Origin: Streptomyces sp. I05A-00742
GTDB taxonomy: Bacteria > Actinomycetota > Actinomycetes > Streptomycetales > Streptomycetaceae
Length of the DNA: 64,000 nucleotides
Direction of reading: 5' to 3'
Assembly: GCF_013055795.1 (NCBI RefSeq)
Contig: NZ_JABETO010000025.1
Location: 1,631 to 65,630, forward strand
Both the position numbers and the translations under genes were made by a program. Numbering within the stretch: the first letter of the stretch is position 1; each line of letters opens with the position of its first letter. The notes under the pieces were generated by a model. The model did no database searches. It was given only the letters and a program-made list of their open reading frames with translations, and had not been told where the DNA came from. Below are positions 7,622-15,629 of the stretch, in pieces.

Positions 7622-8839
7622 ATGCGACCCATCGACGTGCAACCGCTCATCGCCGACCCGCACGGCACCTACGCCGCCCTCCGCGAAGCCGCCCCCGTGC
7701 ACCGCGTCCCCGGCTCCGACGGCAACCCCGCCTGGCTGGTGACCCGTTACGAGGACGTCCGCCGGGCGCTCGCCGACCCTCGGCTCTCGCTGGACAAGCG
7801 GAACGCCAAGCCCGGCAACTACGCCGGCTTCTCGCTGCCTCCGGCCCTTGAGGCCAACCTGCTCAACATGGACCCGCCGGACCACACCCGCGTCCGTCGC
7901 CTGGTCGTCAAGGCGTTCACACCCGGGAGGGTGGAGAAGCTCAGGGCGCCGGTGCGCCGCCTCGCGGACGCGTTGCTGGACGCCATCGAACCGTCGGGTA
8001 CGGCAGACCTGCTGACCGCCTACGCCGGCCCGCTGCCCATCACCGTCATGTGCGACCTGCTCGGTGTCCCGCAGGACGACCGCCCCGACTTCCGGGCCTG
8101 GACGGACGCCCTGATCACACCGGACCCGGCCCGCCCGGAGCAGACGCGGGACGCGGTGGGCCACATGATCCGCTTCTTCACCGGCCTCCTCGCCGCGAAG
8201 CGCGCCGAGCCCGCCGACGACCTGCTCTCCGACCTCGTCGCCGTCCGCGACGACGAGCCGGGCACGGACGGCGACCGCCTCACCGAGGACGAGCTGACCT
8301 CGCTCGCCTTCCTGCTCCTCTTCGCCGGGTACGAGAACACCGTCCACCTGATCGCCAACTCGGTTCTCGCCCTCCTGGACCACCCCGAGCAGCTTCACAC
8401 CCTACGAAAGAATCCGGACGGTCTCACAGCGGCCGTGGAGGAGCTGAACCGCTGGGACGGCCCCGCAACCCTCGCCATCCGCCGCTTCCCCCTGGAGGAC
8501 ATCGAGATCGGCGGCACCACCGTCCCCGCAGGCGAAACCGTCCTCCTCTCCCTCATCTCCGCCAACCGAGACCCCCACCGCTTCCCCCAAGCCCACCACC
8601 TTGACCTGCAACGCAGCCCCTCCGGCCACCTCGCCCTCGGCCACGGCATCCACTACTGCCTCGGCGCCCCCCTGGGCCGGATGGAGACCGAAATCGCCCT
8701 TGCCGCGCTCCTCGAACGCTTCGATCATCTGGAACTCGCCGTTCCGAGAGACCAACTGAAGTGGCGTCCGACCATCCGCGCACGTGGCTTGATTTCGCTC
8801 CCCGTGCGCTGGTCCACGCCAAGCCGAACAGGTTTTTGA
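7622..8839 (+). CDS. Cytochrome P450
   Basis: 405 residues, the normal size for a bacterial class I P450. The oxygen-binding I-helix motif reads AGYENT. ExxR is ELNR, and the heme loop LGHGIHYCLGAPLGR supplies the axial Cys. No ferredoxin or reductase gene is adjacent, so electrons must come from partners elsewhere. The gene is in line with the XRE/ImmA-like/membrane-protein row but 145 bases away, so operon membership is uncertain. The substrate is unknown. Such free-standing P450s near regulator clusters are common in Streptomyces and usually modify small secondary metabolites. A GC-rich terminator follows. Confidence 0.92.
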   Translation: MRPIDVQPLIADPHGTYAALREAAPVHRVPGSDGNPAWLVTRYEDVRRALADPRLSLDKRNAKPGNYAGFSLPPALEANLLNMDPPDHTRVRRLVVKAFTPGRVEKLRAPVRRLADALLDAIEPSGTADLLTAYAGPLPITVMCDLLGVPQDDRPDFRAWTDALITPDPARPEQTRDAVGHMIRFFTGLLAAKRAEPADDLLSDLVAVRDDEPGTDGDRLTEDELTSLAFLLLFAGYENTVHLIANSVLALLDHPEQLHTLRKNPDGLTAAVEELNRWDGPATLAIRRFPLEDIEIGGTTVPAGETVLLSLISANRDPHRFPQAHHLDLQRSPSGHLALGHGIHYCLGAPLGRMETEIALAALLERFDHLELAVPRDQLKWRPTIRARGLISLPVRWSTPSRTGF

Positions 8840-8877
8840 TGCATAACCCATCCTTGATGAGGTAGAACTGTCTTCGA

Positions 8878-8919
8878 GCCCGCCCGGTGTGCATCCCCCG
8901 TCGCACCGGGCGGGCCTTT
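8878..8919. terminator. Hairpin terminator after the P450
   Basis: Twelve-base stem GCCCGCCCGGTG / CACCGGGCGGGC with a 14-base loop, followed by CTTTG. It lies 38 bases past the P450 stop. Confidence 0.75.
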
Positions 8920-9021
8920 GCGCGCCCGGTCCCTGAGACTGGTGCGCCGGGGGAGTGGGCGCGGCCGGCGGCCCACCGTCACGGCATCGACCGGATCCGC
9001 CCGCGCCGCGAGCGGCGCGAG

Positions 9022-9354
9022 GGCACAGCAACGGCTCCCGCGGGGACCACACCGGCTCATGGGCCTGCACAATGTGTACGGGCGGCACACCCCCGCTTGC
9101 GGGGGGACCACTTGAGGACCAGGCCGACGAAGTTCAGGAGCAGCGGCACACTCCCGCTCGCGGGGGGCCACGTGTTTCCGTGCCGGTACGTCAGGCTGAT
9201 CATCGGCACACCCCCGCTCGCGCGGGGACCCCGACGAGATGCGTGCGGTGAATCGTGATCTGCCCGGCACACCCCCGCTCGCGCGGGGAGCCCAAGGCCG
9301 ATGCTGCCAGCGTGCCCACGGGATCCGGCACACCCCCGCTCGCGCGGGGACCCG
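9022..9354 (-). CRISPR. Short type I-E-like CRISPR array, six repeats
   Basis: Repeats begin at 9022, 9083, 9144, 9204, 9265 and 9326. They are 29 bases (28 in the third copy) with 32-base unique spacers, a spacing of 61. The plus-strand core is CGGCACACCCCCGCTCGCGC followed by GGGGACC. The reverse complement has the GGGGxx-stem form of type I-E repeats. The last three copies are nearly identical, and copies become more degenerate to the left (9022 shares only its ends). That implies a leader on the right and transcription to the left. No cas genes lie within the window, so interference and adaptation genes, if any, are elsewhere. Confidence 0.88.
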
Positions 9355-9455
9355 GCTGTGCCAGTTGGGCCCTGCGGGCCCTGGGCTTCTCTGTGAACCT
9401 GGTCCAGGCGAAGGGTACGTTCAGGGTGAGCGACCGTGAAACGGAGTGATCAACC
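9355..9455. promoter_or_regulatory. Junction region: possible array leader and regulator promoter
   Basis: The 101 bases between the youngest-looking CRISPR repeat and the XRE/TPR gene must hold that gene's promoter. If the array is intact on this side they also hold the array leader. They include a GGGCCCTGCGGGCCC dyad. The stretch is not AT-rich, which weakens the leader reading and favours an insertion junction here. Confidence 0.35.
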
Positions 9456-10697
9456 GTGCAGTGGAGTGACTACACCAACGGCGAGCGTATCAAGATTCTC
9501 CGAGGCAGGGACGTCAACCAGGTCGCCCTAGCGGAGATGACGGGTCTGTCGATCGCCACCATCCAGAAGGCTGAGCAGGACAAGCAGCTGTCCTTGAACA
9601 CCCTCATGCAGATCGCTGATGCACTCGGCGTAGACACCTCTGTCGTCCTGGGGCAGCAGGCTCCCCGGCGGGCAATGGTTCAGTCGGACCGCACGATGTT
9701 GCGGACACTCTCTCAGACCGTGCACGACACCGCGGCCGGCCTGTTGCCCGACTCCGTAGCCGCGGACGAGGCAGAGGCGATTCAGGCTGCGATTGATCGA
9801 TGCTGGCGCCGGTACTGGAAGGGGCATTACACCCAAGCCGGGGCATTTGTGGTGCCGATCCTCACTCAGGCCGCCGCCTACCTGCGTGAACAGCCCGTGG
9901 GGGGCCAGGGTGAAGCGTGGGGACTCATCGCTGACACGTACCGGCTGGCCGCATACGTAGCCAACCTCATGGGTGCAAGGGACCTGGCCTACGCCGCAAT
10001 TGGCCACGCGCAACAGGCCGCAGAGCAGTCTGGGGACGAGTTGCAGCCCGCGTTGGTGGCGTCCGGACGGGCATGGGTCTACCTCCGTGATGCTCGACTG
10101 GACGACGCGCTTCACCTGGCTGAGAAGGCTGCGGCGGACATCGAGCCAAGGTTCTCCACAGCGACCATGGAACAGCTCACCGTCTATGGATCACACATCA
10201 ATTTCGCGGCGGTCGTGGCCAGCCGCAAGGATGACAAAGACCTGGTCAAGGGCTACCTGTCCCAGGCGACCGCGACGGGCGCCCGCATGGGAACGGAACA
10301 CCGGGCCCGAGGAACGCTCTACGGGCCCGTAACGGCGGACACACAGGCTGTGGGCATTGCCGTAGCCCTCGGGCAGACCGGGAAGGCATTGGACCTAATT
10401 CGGGACATTCCGGAGGCTCAACTTGCGGTGCTCACCGATGCCGCCCGCAACCGCTACGCGATGGACAAGGCCATGGCTCAGGCCGATGCCCGCCTCTGGG
10501 ATGCCTCCCTTGACACCCTGGAGCAGGCATTGGTCGCGGCCCCTGTGTGGGCCCGGCATCAAGCCCTGCCCAGTGTGATCGTTCAGAAGGTTGGGCGGGC
10601 GTCAACTGCGCGAGTGCGCCGGGTATCGGCCCTCCTTGGCGTGCGTCCTGGTTTTGATTCCGGTTTCGCGCATGCAACGAGCAAGACCGCCTTGTAG
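9456..10697 (+). CDS. XRE regulator with TPR-like C-terminal domain
   Basis: Starts at GTG 9456 behind a GGAG site. The HTH occupies about residues 9-65 (IKILRGRDVNQVALAEMTGL, then IQKAEQDKQ and LGVDTSVVLG). The remaining 340 residues are helical and repeat-like, with pairs such as AWGLIADTYRLAAYVANLM and ALVASGRAWVYLRDARLDDA, as in TPR-bearing Streptomyces regulators of the Rgg/PlcR or BldD-neighbour style. TPR regulators of this size often respond to a peptide or small ligand. The gene heads the HemC/radical SAM operon and is likely its switch. Codon use is visibly less GC3-biased than in flanking genes, which suggests acquisition by transfer. Confidence 0.85.
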   Translation: MQWSDYTNGERIKILRGRDVNQVALAEMTGLSIATIQKAEQDKQLSLNTLMQIADALGVDTSVVLGQQAPRRAMVQSDRTMLRTLSQTVHDTAAGLLPDSVAADEAEAIQAAIDRCWRRYWKGHYTQAGAFVVPILTQAAAYLREQPVGGQGEAWGLIADTYRLAAYVANLMGARDLAYAAIGHAQQAAEQSGDELQPALVASGRAWVYLRDARLDDALHLAEKAAADIEPRFSTATMEQLTVYGSHINFAAVVASRKDDKDLVKGYLSQATATGARMGTEHRARGTLYGPVTADTQAVGIAVALGQTGKALDLIRDIPEAQLAVLTDAARNRYAMDKAMAQADARLWDASLDTLEQALVAAPVWARHQALPSVIVQKVGRASTARVRRVSALLGVRPGFDSGFAHATSKTAL

Positions 10698-10850
10698 AGA
10701 CCAGGGCAGGGGACTCGTACGCCTCGTACGAGTCTCGTAAGTTTGAGGTTCAACAGTCGCCGGGGCCAGGTGAGTTGAGGCCGAACTGTTTGTCCGAGTC
10801 GCACGACTGAGCTCTTCATGCCTCGTCGAGGGCGGGGCACGGTATGGCCC

Positions 10851-11255
10851 ATGAATCGAACCTCCAGATCGCGGCGAAACCGTCTGGCCTCTGCGGCTAG
10901 CGGTTTCCCCGAGCGTGAGGCAGTTGTCCTCTACGCCTGCATTCACGACGGGCGTGACCCCACGGGGGCAATGGCCGACCTTCGCCGACACGCCGAGGTC
11001 CGGGACTGGGTCGTGCGGGGCGCCTTTTATGACCAGTGCGCCCTCACCCGCGTCCCGACGGACAGAATGTCCTGGCCCGAGGTGGAGCGGTTGCTCCGGG
11101 CCAAGGAGGTCGGGGGGCTCGTCGCTCGGTCCGAGGACGAGATTGCCTTCCTCCCCCCGGCGAAGCAGCGCCTCCGGGAGTGGCTTTGGTCCCTCCGTGC
11201 CTTCGCCCGGTACACCGGTGACTCGACCCAGAAGGCTGGGACGGGGAGCGCCTAA
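10851..11255 (+). CDS. Hypothetical protein, degenerate serine-recombinase-like fold
   Basis: 134 residues from ATG 10851 (ATG 10818 is an in-frame alternative). The sequence pattern LYACIHDGRDP, then LRRHAEVRDWVVRGAFYDQ, then WPEVERLLRAKEVGGLVA follows the order of the N-terminal domain of large serine recombinases (catalytic strand, helix, EFYD-like strand, helix, strand). The nucleophile Ser that should follow the first strand is absent, so recombinase activity is unlikely. The stop overlaps the next start (TAATG), and coupling then continues through the small ORFs. The role is unknown; DNA binding or a structural relic are both possible. Confidence 0.6.
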   Translation: MNRTSRSRRNRLASAASGFPEREAVVLYACIHDGRDPTGAMADLRRHAEVRDWVVRGAFYDQCALTRVPTDRMSWPEVERLLRAKEVGGLVARSEDEIAFLPPAKQRLREWLWSLRAFARYTGDSTQKAGTGSA

Positions 11256-11458
11256 TGACGTACCAATTCGGTCGGTTGCTCAAGGACGCCCAGACCGGAG
11301 AATTCTGCACGGTCGTGCAGGACGAGGGGTCGAAGGTCAAGGTCCGCCCCTTCGGGGGTGACGGCTCGTGCCGGTCGTGTCCGAAGTTCCGGTTGGTGGA
11401 GCCGACCGACGCCGAGCGGCGCCGCCTCGGGTTAAGCCCACTCGGGAGCGGCCGATGA
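11255..11458 (+). CDS. Small hypothetical protein with CxxC
   Basis: 67 residues, beginning in the stop of the previous gene and ending over the start of the next. It contains SCRSCPKF, a CxxC pair, within a mostly polar protein. The N-terminal LLKDAQTGEFCTVVQDEG looks like a small beta barrel. No family recognised. The tight coupling on both sides is the main evidence that it is a gene. Confidence 0.6.
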   Translation: MTYQFGRLLKDAQTGEFCTVVQDEGSKVKVRPFGGDGSCRSCPKFRLVEPTDAERRRLGLSPLGSGR

Positions 11459-11628
11459 GTGCCGAGTCGAACCAGCAGCGTTCCCGCCTGACCCTGCGTG
11501 TCTCCCGGGACAACGGGAGGTCGTTCGGTCCTGCGGTGACGTACGACCTGCGTACGGACCGGCCGGCTGACGCGCCGCTGCGATTCCCGCCCTGTTCCTG
11601 CTCCTCCTGTCGCAAGGCGACCCAATGA
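11455..11628 (+). CDS. Small hypothetical protein with Cys-rich end
   Basis: 57 residues from ATG 11455, which overlaps the preceding stop (ATGA). The start at 11368 in the same frame has no coupling or ribosome site and is less likely. The C-terminus reads CSCSSCRKATQ, three Cys in six residues, a possible metal site. The stop overlaps the next start by four bases. Function unknown. Confidence 0.55.
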   Translation: MSAESNQQRSRLTLRVSRDNGRSFGPAVTYDLRTDRPADAPLRFPPCSCSSCRKATQ

Positions 11629-11867
11629 TCAAATTCCAATGCACCCCGTTTGCCTGGGCGCACACCAGCGGCCCGAGGATGTGGCCCCTGCCCGACCTGC
11701 CGTGCCCAGAGTGCGACATCCGGGCGGCTGGACTCAAAGTGGTTGAGGTTGAGTTGAGGGCCGCGGAGCGGGCCGAGGACGGATACCGCATCGCCGTCCT
11801 GCATCACGACTACGACCAGCGATCGGCCGCCCTCAGGCAGCACCGCAGCGACCACCCGCCGCAGTGA
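11625..11867 (+). CDS. Small hypothetical protein with CPxC
   Basis: 80 residues, ATGA-coupled to the gene before. It contains LPCPECDIRAAGL, a CPxC knuckle, and an N-terminal Cys in KFQCTPF, followed by a charged helix (about 36-75). It is the third consecutive small Cys-pair protein in this operon. No family recognised; a zinc-ribbon-like fold is possible. Confidence 0.55.
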   Translation: MIKFQCTPFAWAHTSGPRMWPLPDLPCPECDIRAAGLKVVEVELRAAERAEDGYRIAVLHHDYDQRSAALRQHRSDHPPQ

Positions 11868-11911
11868 GACGCCCGTGGGGGGTGCCGCTTTCTAAGCGAG
11901 ACTGGAGAGGC

Positions 11912-12382
11912 ATGGCTGACGTCTCAGGGAAGCCGATAACCGCATCAGTGATGATCACGAACCCCCGCGGACACCTGCTCATCGTCCTCCCCGCCCGGGG
12001 TGACGGTCAGTGGGTGTTGCCCGGCGGCATCGTCGAGGAGCACGAATCGCCGCTTGAGGCGGCCCGCAGGGAGGTCCACGAAGAGCTGAACCTTCAGTTC
12101 GGCGACCGGATTTCCGAACTGGTATCCGTCGAGTGGTTGCAGGCCACACGTCCCGGCCGCCGCGATCGTCTGGCGCTCGTGTACGCCAGCCCGCAGATTC
12201 GGCCGGACGAGGAGGAACGGATCCGTCTCGACCACGCCGAGATCACCATGTGGCGGTGGATGTCCGTCACGGACCTGGTGCTGCTGCACCCACGCGTCGC
12301 CGCGCGCATCGCAGCGTGGCTTCAGTGCCCCGGCACCGTTACGTACCAAGAGACATGGAACTCGAAGGAGACCTTACGATGA
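11912..12382 (+). CDS. Nudix hydrolase
   Basis: 156 residues from ATG 11912, which has a good GGAGAGG site; the GTG at 11864 is a weaker coupled alternative. The Nudix box is present: GGIVEEHESPLEAARREVHEEL. It matches Gx5Ex7REUxEE, although the Gly that normally follows is Asn. Enzymes of this fold hydrolyse nucleoside diphosphates linked to another group. The substrate cannot be read. A TTA codon (12374-12376) is the last but one sense codon, directly ahead of the overlapping hemC start, so coupling to hemC could depend on bldA. Confidence 0.88.
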   Translation: MADVSGKPITASVMITNPRGHLLIVLPARGDGQWVLPGGIVEEHESPLEAARREVHEELNLQFGDRISELVSVEWLQATRPGRRDRLALVYASPQIRPDEEERIRLDHAEITMWRWMSVTDLVLLHPRVAARIAAWLQCPGTVTYQETWNSKETLR

Positions 12383-13347
12383 GCGATTTTCCGCAACGGA
12401 CGCTACGGATCGGCACGCGCAGCTCTCCCATGGCTCTGGCCCAGGTCGAACAGGTCACGGCCCTGTTGCGCAAGCACGAACCGGATCTCCGCATCGAGGT
12501 CGTACCGGTCACCACTGAGGCGGACCGGTGGCAGGGGGACTTGGCCCAGCTCGGTGGGAAAGGGCTGTACGTCAAGGAAATCGACCAGAAGCTCCTGCGC
12601 GGCGAAGTGGACATGGCCGTGCACTGCATCAAGGATGTCCCGGGTGACCGCCCGCTTCCGAAGGGTCTGCACTTCGCTGCGGTCCTACCCCGGGACGACG
12701 TGCAGGACGTGTTGCTTTTCCCGGAGGGGTCCGACCGTCAGACGCTCGATGACCTGCCGCCCGGCACCACCGTGGGGTCGTCGGCGGTCCGGCGGAAGGC
12801 GCAGATCAACCGCGTCCGCCCGGACCTTCACGTGGTGCGGGTCCGCGGAGCCGTGGGCTCCCGTATCGAGAAACTGGACGGCAAGCGGGAGAGCCACACC
12901 CGCCTTGACGCGATGATCCTCGCGACGTCCGGCCTCGCACGTCTAGGCCTGTCCCACCGCGCCAGGCAGGTCTTTACGCTGGACGAGATGCTTCCTGCCG
13001 TCGGCGCCGGCGCCCTCGCCTTGCAGTGTCGCCTGAACGACTTGGCGACTAACGAACTGCTGTACCCGCTCACTGACGAAAAGACGTGGGCGGAAATCAC
13101 AGCGGAGCGCGCGATGTTGCATGGCCTCCGCGGGCACTGCAACAGCCCCATCGCCGGGCACTGCACCACTGAGCCGGACGGCCAACTGTCGCTGCGCGGG
13201 ATGGTGTTCTCGCGGGACGGCTCGAAGTTCGTCCACGCCCACTACTGGTGCGAGCTGCGCAACGACCCGGCCACGCTCGGAGCGCGGGTGTGCGCGGAGC
13301 TCCTGCGACAGGGCGCCCGGGACATCATTTCAGGCATCCCTCACTGA
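12379..13347 (+). CDS. hemC: Hydroxymethylbilane synthase (porphobilinogen deaminase) homologue
   Basis: 322 residues, ATGA-coupled to the Nudix gene. HemC landmarks are present: RIGTRSSPMALAQ at the N-terminus, HCIKDVP with the catalytic Asp, VGSSAVRRKAQ with substrate-binding Arg, and GHCNSPIAGHC with the Cys that carries the dipyrromethane cofactor. The reaction would be porphobilinogen to hydroxymethylbilane. Housekeeping hemC normally lies with hemA, hemB or hemD; none is here, and the neighbours are a Nudix hydrolase, a radical SAM protein and a kinase. I infer a second, specialised copy serving this operon. Its sequence departs from housekeeping style at several motifs (CIKDVP in place of SMKDVP). 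Confidence 0.9.
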   Translation: MSDFPQRTLRIGTRSSPMALAQVEQVTALLRKHEPDLRIEVVPVTTEADRWQGDLAQLGGKGLYVKEIDQKLLRGEVDMAVHCIKDVPGDRPLPKGLHFAAVLPRDDVQDVLLFPEGSDRQTLDDLPPGTTVGSSAVRRKAQINRVRPDLHVVRVRGAVGSRIEKLDGKRESHTRLDAMILATSGLARLGLSHRARQVFTLDEMLPAVGAGALALQCRLNDLATNELLYPLTDEKTWAEITAERAMLHGLRGHCNSPIAGHCTTEPDGQLSLRGMVFSRDGSKFVHAHYWCELRNDPATLGARVCAELLRQGARDIISGIPH

Positions 13348-13512
13348 TATCCCTGTCTCCCACCCTTCAAGGCCCAGAGGCAGGCGGGCACCAAACGCCC
13401 GTCCGGCTGGCTCGTGGCTGAACTCCGGCCGGACGGGTGCACTATCACCCCATCGCATGGCGGCGCAGAAGCGTCTCTGTGCCGGTACACACCAACAGGT
13501 GAAGGGCAAACC

Positions 13513-14436
13513 GTGATAGTTGAAGCGTTAACAGGCAGGCAAACCGCCACGCGCTTTCTGTGGCTGGACCTGACACGGAAGTGCCAACTCTCCTGCACGC
13601 ATTGCTACAACACGTCGGGTCCGCAGGGCACCCACGGCACCATGTCCCGTGAGGACTGGGTCAGCGTCCTCGACCAGGCCGCCGCTGCTGGCGTCCGCGC
13701 CGTCCAGTTCATCGGCGGAGAGCCGACGATGCACCCCGCCTTCGCGGACCTGGTGGACCGTGCCCTGACCGTCGGCCTGAACGTCGAGGTGTACAGCAAC
13801 CTCGTGCACGTCACGCCGGCGTGCTGGAAGCTGTTTCAACGCGAGGGATGTTCCCTGGCAACGTCGTACTACTCGGCCGAAGCGTCGGAGCACAACAAGG
13901 TCACCGGACGCCGGAGTCATGCCAGGACGCGAGCCAACATCGTCAAGGCGCTCGAACTCGGCGTCCCAATTCGAGTCGGCATCGTCGGGAACGACGAGCA
14001 GACGATCGAGGCTGCGAGGGCCGACTTGAGGTCGATCGGTGTCAGCTGGATCGGAATTGACCGCATCCGCGAGTTCGGACGGGCCTGCGGTGGTCAGAAG
14101 CACGACGCGGCCAACTTGTGCGGCGGGTGCGGCGACGGCAGGGCCGTCGTCGACCCGACCGGCACCGTCGCGCCGTGTGTTTTCTCCACCTGGATGGGTG
14201 TCGGAAACGTCCGCGAGGACTCGCTGACCTCTATCCTGAACGGTCCCGCCCTGGGGGGTGCCGTTGACTCCCTCCGAGAGGTCTGGGGCTGGGGGAAGAA
14301 GGACAAGGACAACGACGGCGGCCAGAGCAGGCCGTGCGGTCCTGACTGCGTCCCGAAGAACCCGTGCGACCCGAGGTGCGAGCCGAACGACGCGTGCCGT
14401 CCGGGAACGCCAACTACTTGCCAACCCAGGGTCTAG
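13513..14436 (+). CDS. Radical SAM protein with Cys-rich tail
   Basis: About 307 residues from GTG 13513, which follows a GAAGGG site; GTG 13414 is an in-frame alternative that adds 33 residues. CQLSCTHC is the CxxxCxxC motif that binds the radical SAM cluster. FIGGEPTMHP is the SAM-binding GGE region. A second Cys set (NLCGGCGDG and APCVFS) resembles a SPASM or twitch domain. The last 35 residues carry six more Cys (CGPDCVPKNPCDPRCEPNDAC), enough for another cluster or a metal knot. Radical SAM/SPASM enzymes commonly modify peptides or act in cofactor synthesis. A TTA codon at 13528-13530 is the sixth codon, a strong bldA gate. Confidence 0.87.
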   Translation: MIVEALTGRQTATRFLWLDLTRKCQLSCTHCYNTSGPQGTHGTMSREDWVSVLDQAAAAGVRAVQFIGGEPTMHPAFADLVDRALTVGLNVEVYSNLVHVTPACWKLFQREGCSLATSYYSAEASEHNKVTGRRSHARTRANIVKALELGVPIRVGIVGNDEQTIEAARADLRSIGVSWIGIDRIREFGRACGGQKHDAANLCGGCGDGRAVVDPTGTVAPCVFSTWMGVGNVREDSLTSILNGPALGGAVDSLREVWGWGKKDKDNDGGQSRPCGPDCVPKNPCDPRCEPNDACRPGTPTTCQPRV

Positions 14437-14455
14437 GTGGTCGAGAGGAACTGCT

Positions 14456-15268
14456 TTGACCGAACTGCCTGACGGACACTTCCGAGAGTTGATCCGCCCG
14501 CACACGGGCGAAGTCACTCAGGTGCACGTTCCGAAGCAGGGGTTCACTACGGAATTCGCTGCGGTCATCGACAGCGAGAAGGGATCGTTCTTCGTCAAGG
14601 CCATGTTCAACCGGCCGGGAGGACGACGGGACTCCATCCTTCGGGAGCGAGCGATCAACCCGTACGTGCAGTCGCTCTCACCAAGCGTGCTGTGGAGCGT
14701 TGACGGAGACGATGCCGGGTGGATCATTCTCGGGTTCCAAGTCATCGACACGCGCAGCCTGGATTTCCAGCCGGGCTCGCCGGATCTCCCCATCGCCGTT
14801 GACCTTCTCAACCGGGCCGCGTCCGTGACGTTGCCTGATGTCGCACGGGACTGGCGGGAAGACCGGCGCGACCCCTACGTGATCAGCGAGGAGGAGCGGG
14901 CGTACTTCCGTGGTGACGCGCTGCTGCACACCGACATCAACCCATCCAACATGCGGGTGGGGGATGCGGGCTCATGGCTGATCGACTGGTCATGGCCCAC
15001 ACGCGGGGCGGCGTTCATCGATCCGGCCTGTTTCGTCGTGCAACTCATCTCCGCTGGCCACAGTCCGGCTTCTGCTGAGGGGTGGGCGGCCCACTGCACC
15101 GCGTGGGCGACCGCGGACCCGAAGGCGATCGACGTGTTCGCTGCGGCGGACCTGCGGATGCACCGGGCCGTTGCCGCCCAGCGCCCCGAGGAGGCGTGGC
15201 TCGCGGCTCTGGCGGAGGCGGCTCAGGCATGGGCGGATCACCGGGGGGTCGCGGAAGCGAGGCAGTGA
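14456..15268 (+). CDS. Aminoglycoside-phosphotransferase-like kinase
   Basis: 270 residues starting at TTG 14456, six bases after a GAGAGGA site and 19 bases after the radical SAM stop. The APH-fold core is clear: a Lys in SFFVKAMFNRPG, the catalytic loop HTDINPSN and the metal-binding IDWSWP. The enzyme should transfer phosphate from ATP to a hydroxyl on a small molecule. As the last gene of the HemC/radical SAM operon it may be a tailoring enzyme or a self-protection enzyme. Ordinary antibiotic resistance is the alternative, but no known aminoglycoside kinase subfamily was recognised. Confidence 0.8.
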   Translation: MTELPDGHFRELIRPHTGEVTQVHVPKQGFTTEFAAVIDSEKGSFFVKAMFNRPGGRRDSILRERAINPYVQSLSPSVLWSVDGDDAGWIILGFQVIDTRSLDFQPGSPDLPIAVDLLNRAASVTLPDVARDWREDRRDPYVISEEERAYFRGDALLHTDINPSNMRVGDAGSWLIDWSWPTRGAAFIDPACFVVQLISAGHSPASAEGWAAHCTAWATADPKAIDVFAAADLRMHRAVAAQRPEEAWLAALAEAAQAWADHRGVAEARQ

Positions 15269-15278
15269 GGGAGTAGAG

Positions 15279-15297
15279 CCCCGGCAGCCAGCCGGGG
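15279..15297. terminator. Hairpin at the end of the HemC/radical SAM operon
   Basis: CCCCGGC / GCCGGGG stem with a five-base loop, ten bases after the kinase stop. It abuts the orphan CRISPR repeat. Confidence 0.65.
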
Positions 15298-15326
15298 CGG
15301 AACACCCCCGCCTGCGCGGGGACCAC
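15298..15326. repeat. Orphan CRISPR repeat
   Basis: A 29-base copy of the array repeat (begins CGGAACACCCCCGCCTGCGC, ends GGGGACCAC) in the same orientation as the array at 9022-9354 and six kilobases away. It differs from the array consensus at only a few positions. No partner copy is found 61 bases to either side. Confidence 0.75.
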
Positions 15327-15629
15327 CCTTGATGGCCTCGCGTGTTAGACGGGCTTTGCTTGTGCTTGACGGTTGTTCGGCGGTGTCACAGGTTCATGGT
15401 AGGCGTAGCGGCGGCACGCCATAGCTCAGGTCGGTGATGGCCGATGCCGGGGACACACGCAGCGCCCTCGCCCCTCCGCTCCCGCACGCTCGGAGACGCA
15501 GCCGGAGATGGCAGCCGGCAGGTTCGCCCCGGGCGTCGGGTGCTTCGCCGGGTGCGCAGGGGATGGCTGAAGGCGCGCCGCCCGCCCGGCGGCCCGCCTA
15601 GCGGGGAGCCGCCGGGCAAGGTCGCCCCC
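15327..15629. other. Intergenic, possible displaced CRISPR leader
   Basis: The first 80 bases after the orphan repeat (TTGATGGCCTCGCGTGTTAG and on through GCTTTGCTTGTGCTTGACGG) are unusually T-rich for this genome. That suits a type I-E leader placed on the right of a leftward array. The rest, up to the minus-strand membrane gene, shows nothing recognisable. Confidence 0.35.

Noticed and set aside
9022..9354. Small proteins translated from the CRISPR array
   Set aside because: Open frames across the array repeat the same peptide block every 61 bases, which is the signature of the DNA repeat and not of a protein.
10851..11255. Active serine recombinase of a mobile element
   Set aside because: The pattern of the fold is there but the nucleophile Ser is absent and the protein is only 134 residues. 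No attachment site repeats were seen at the cassette ends.
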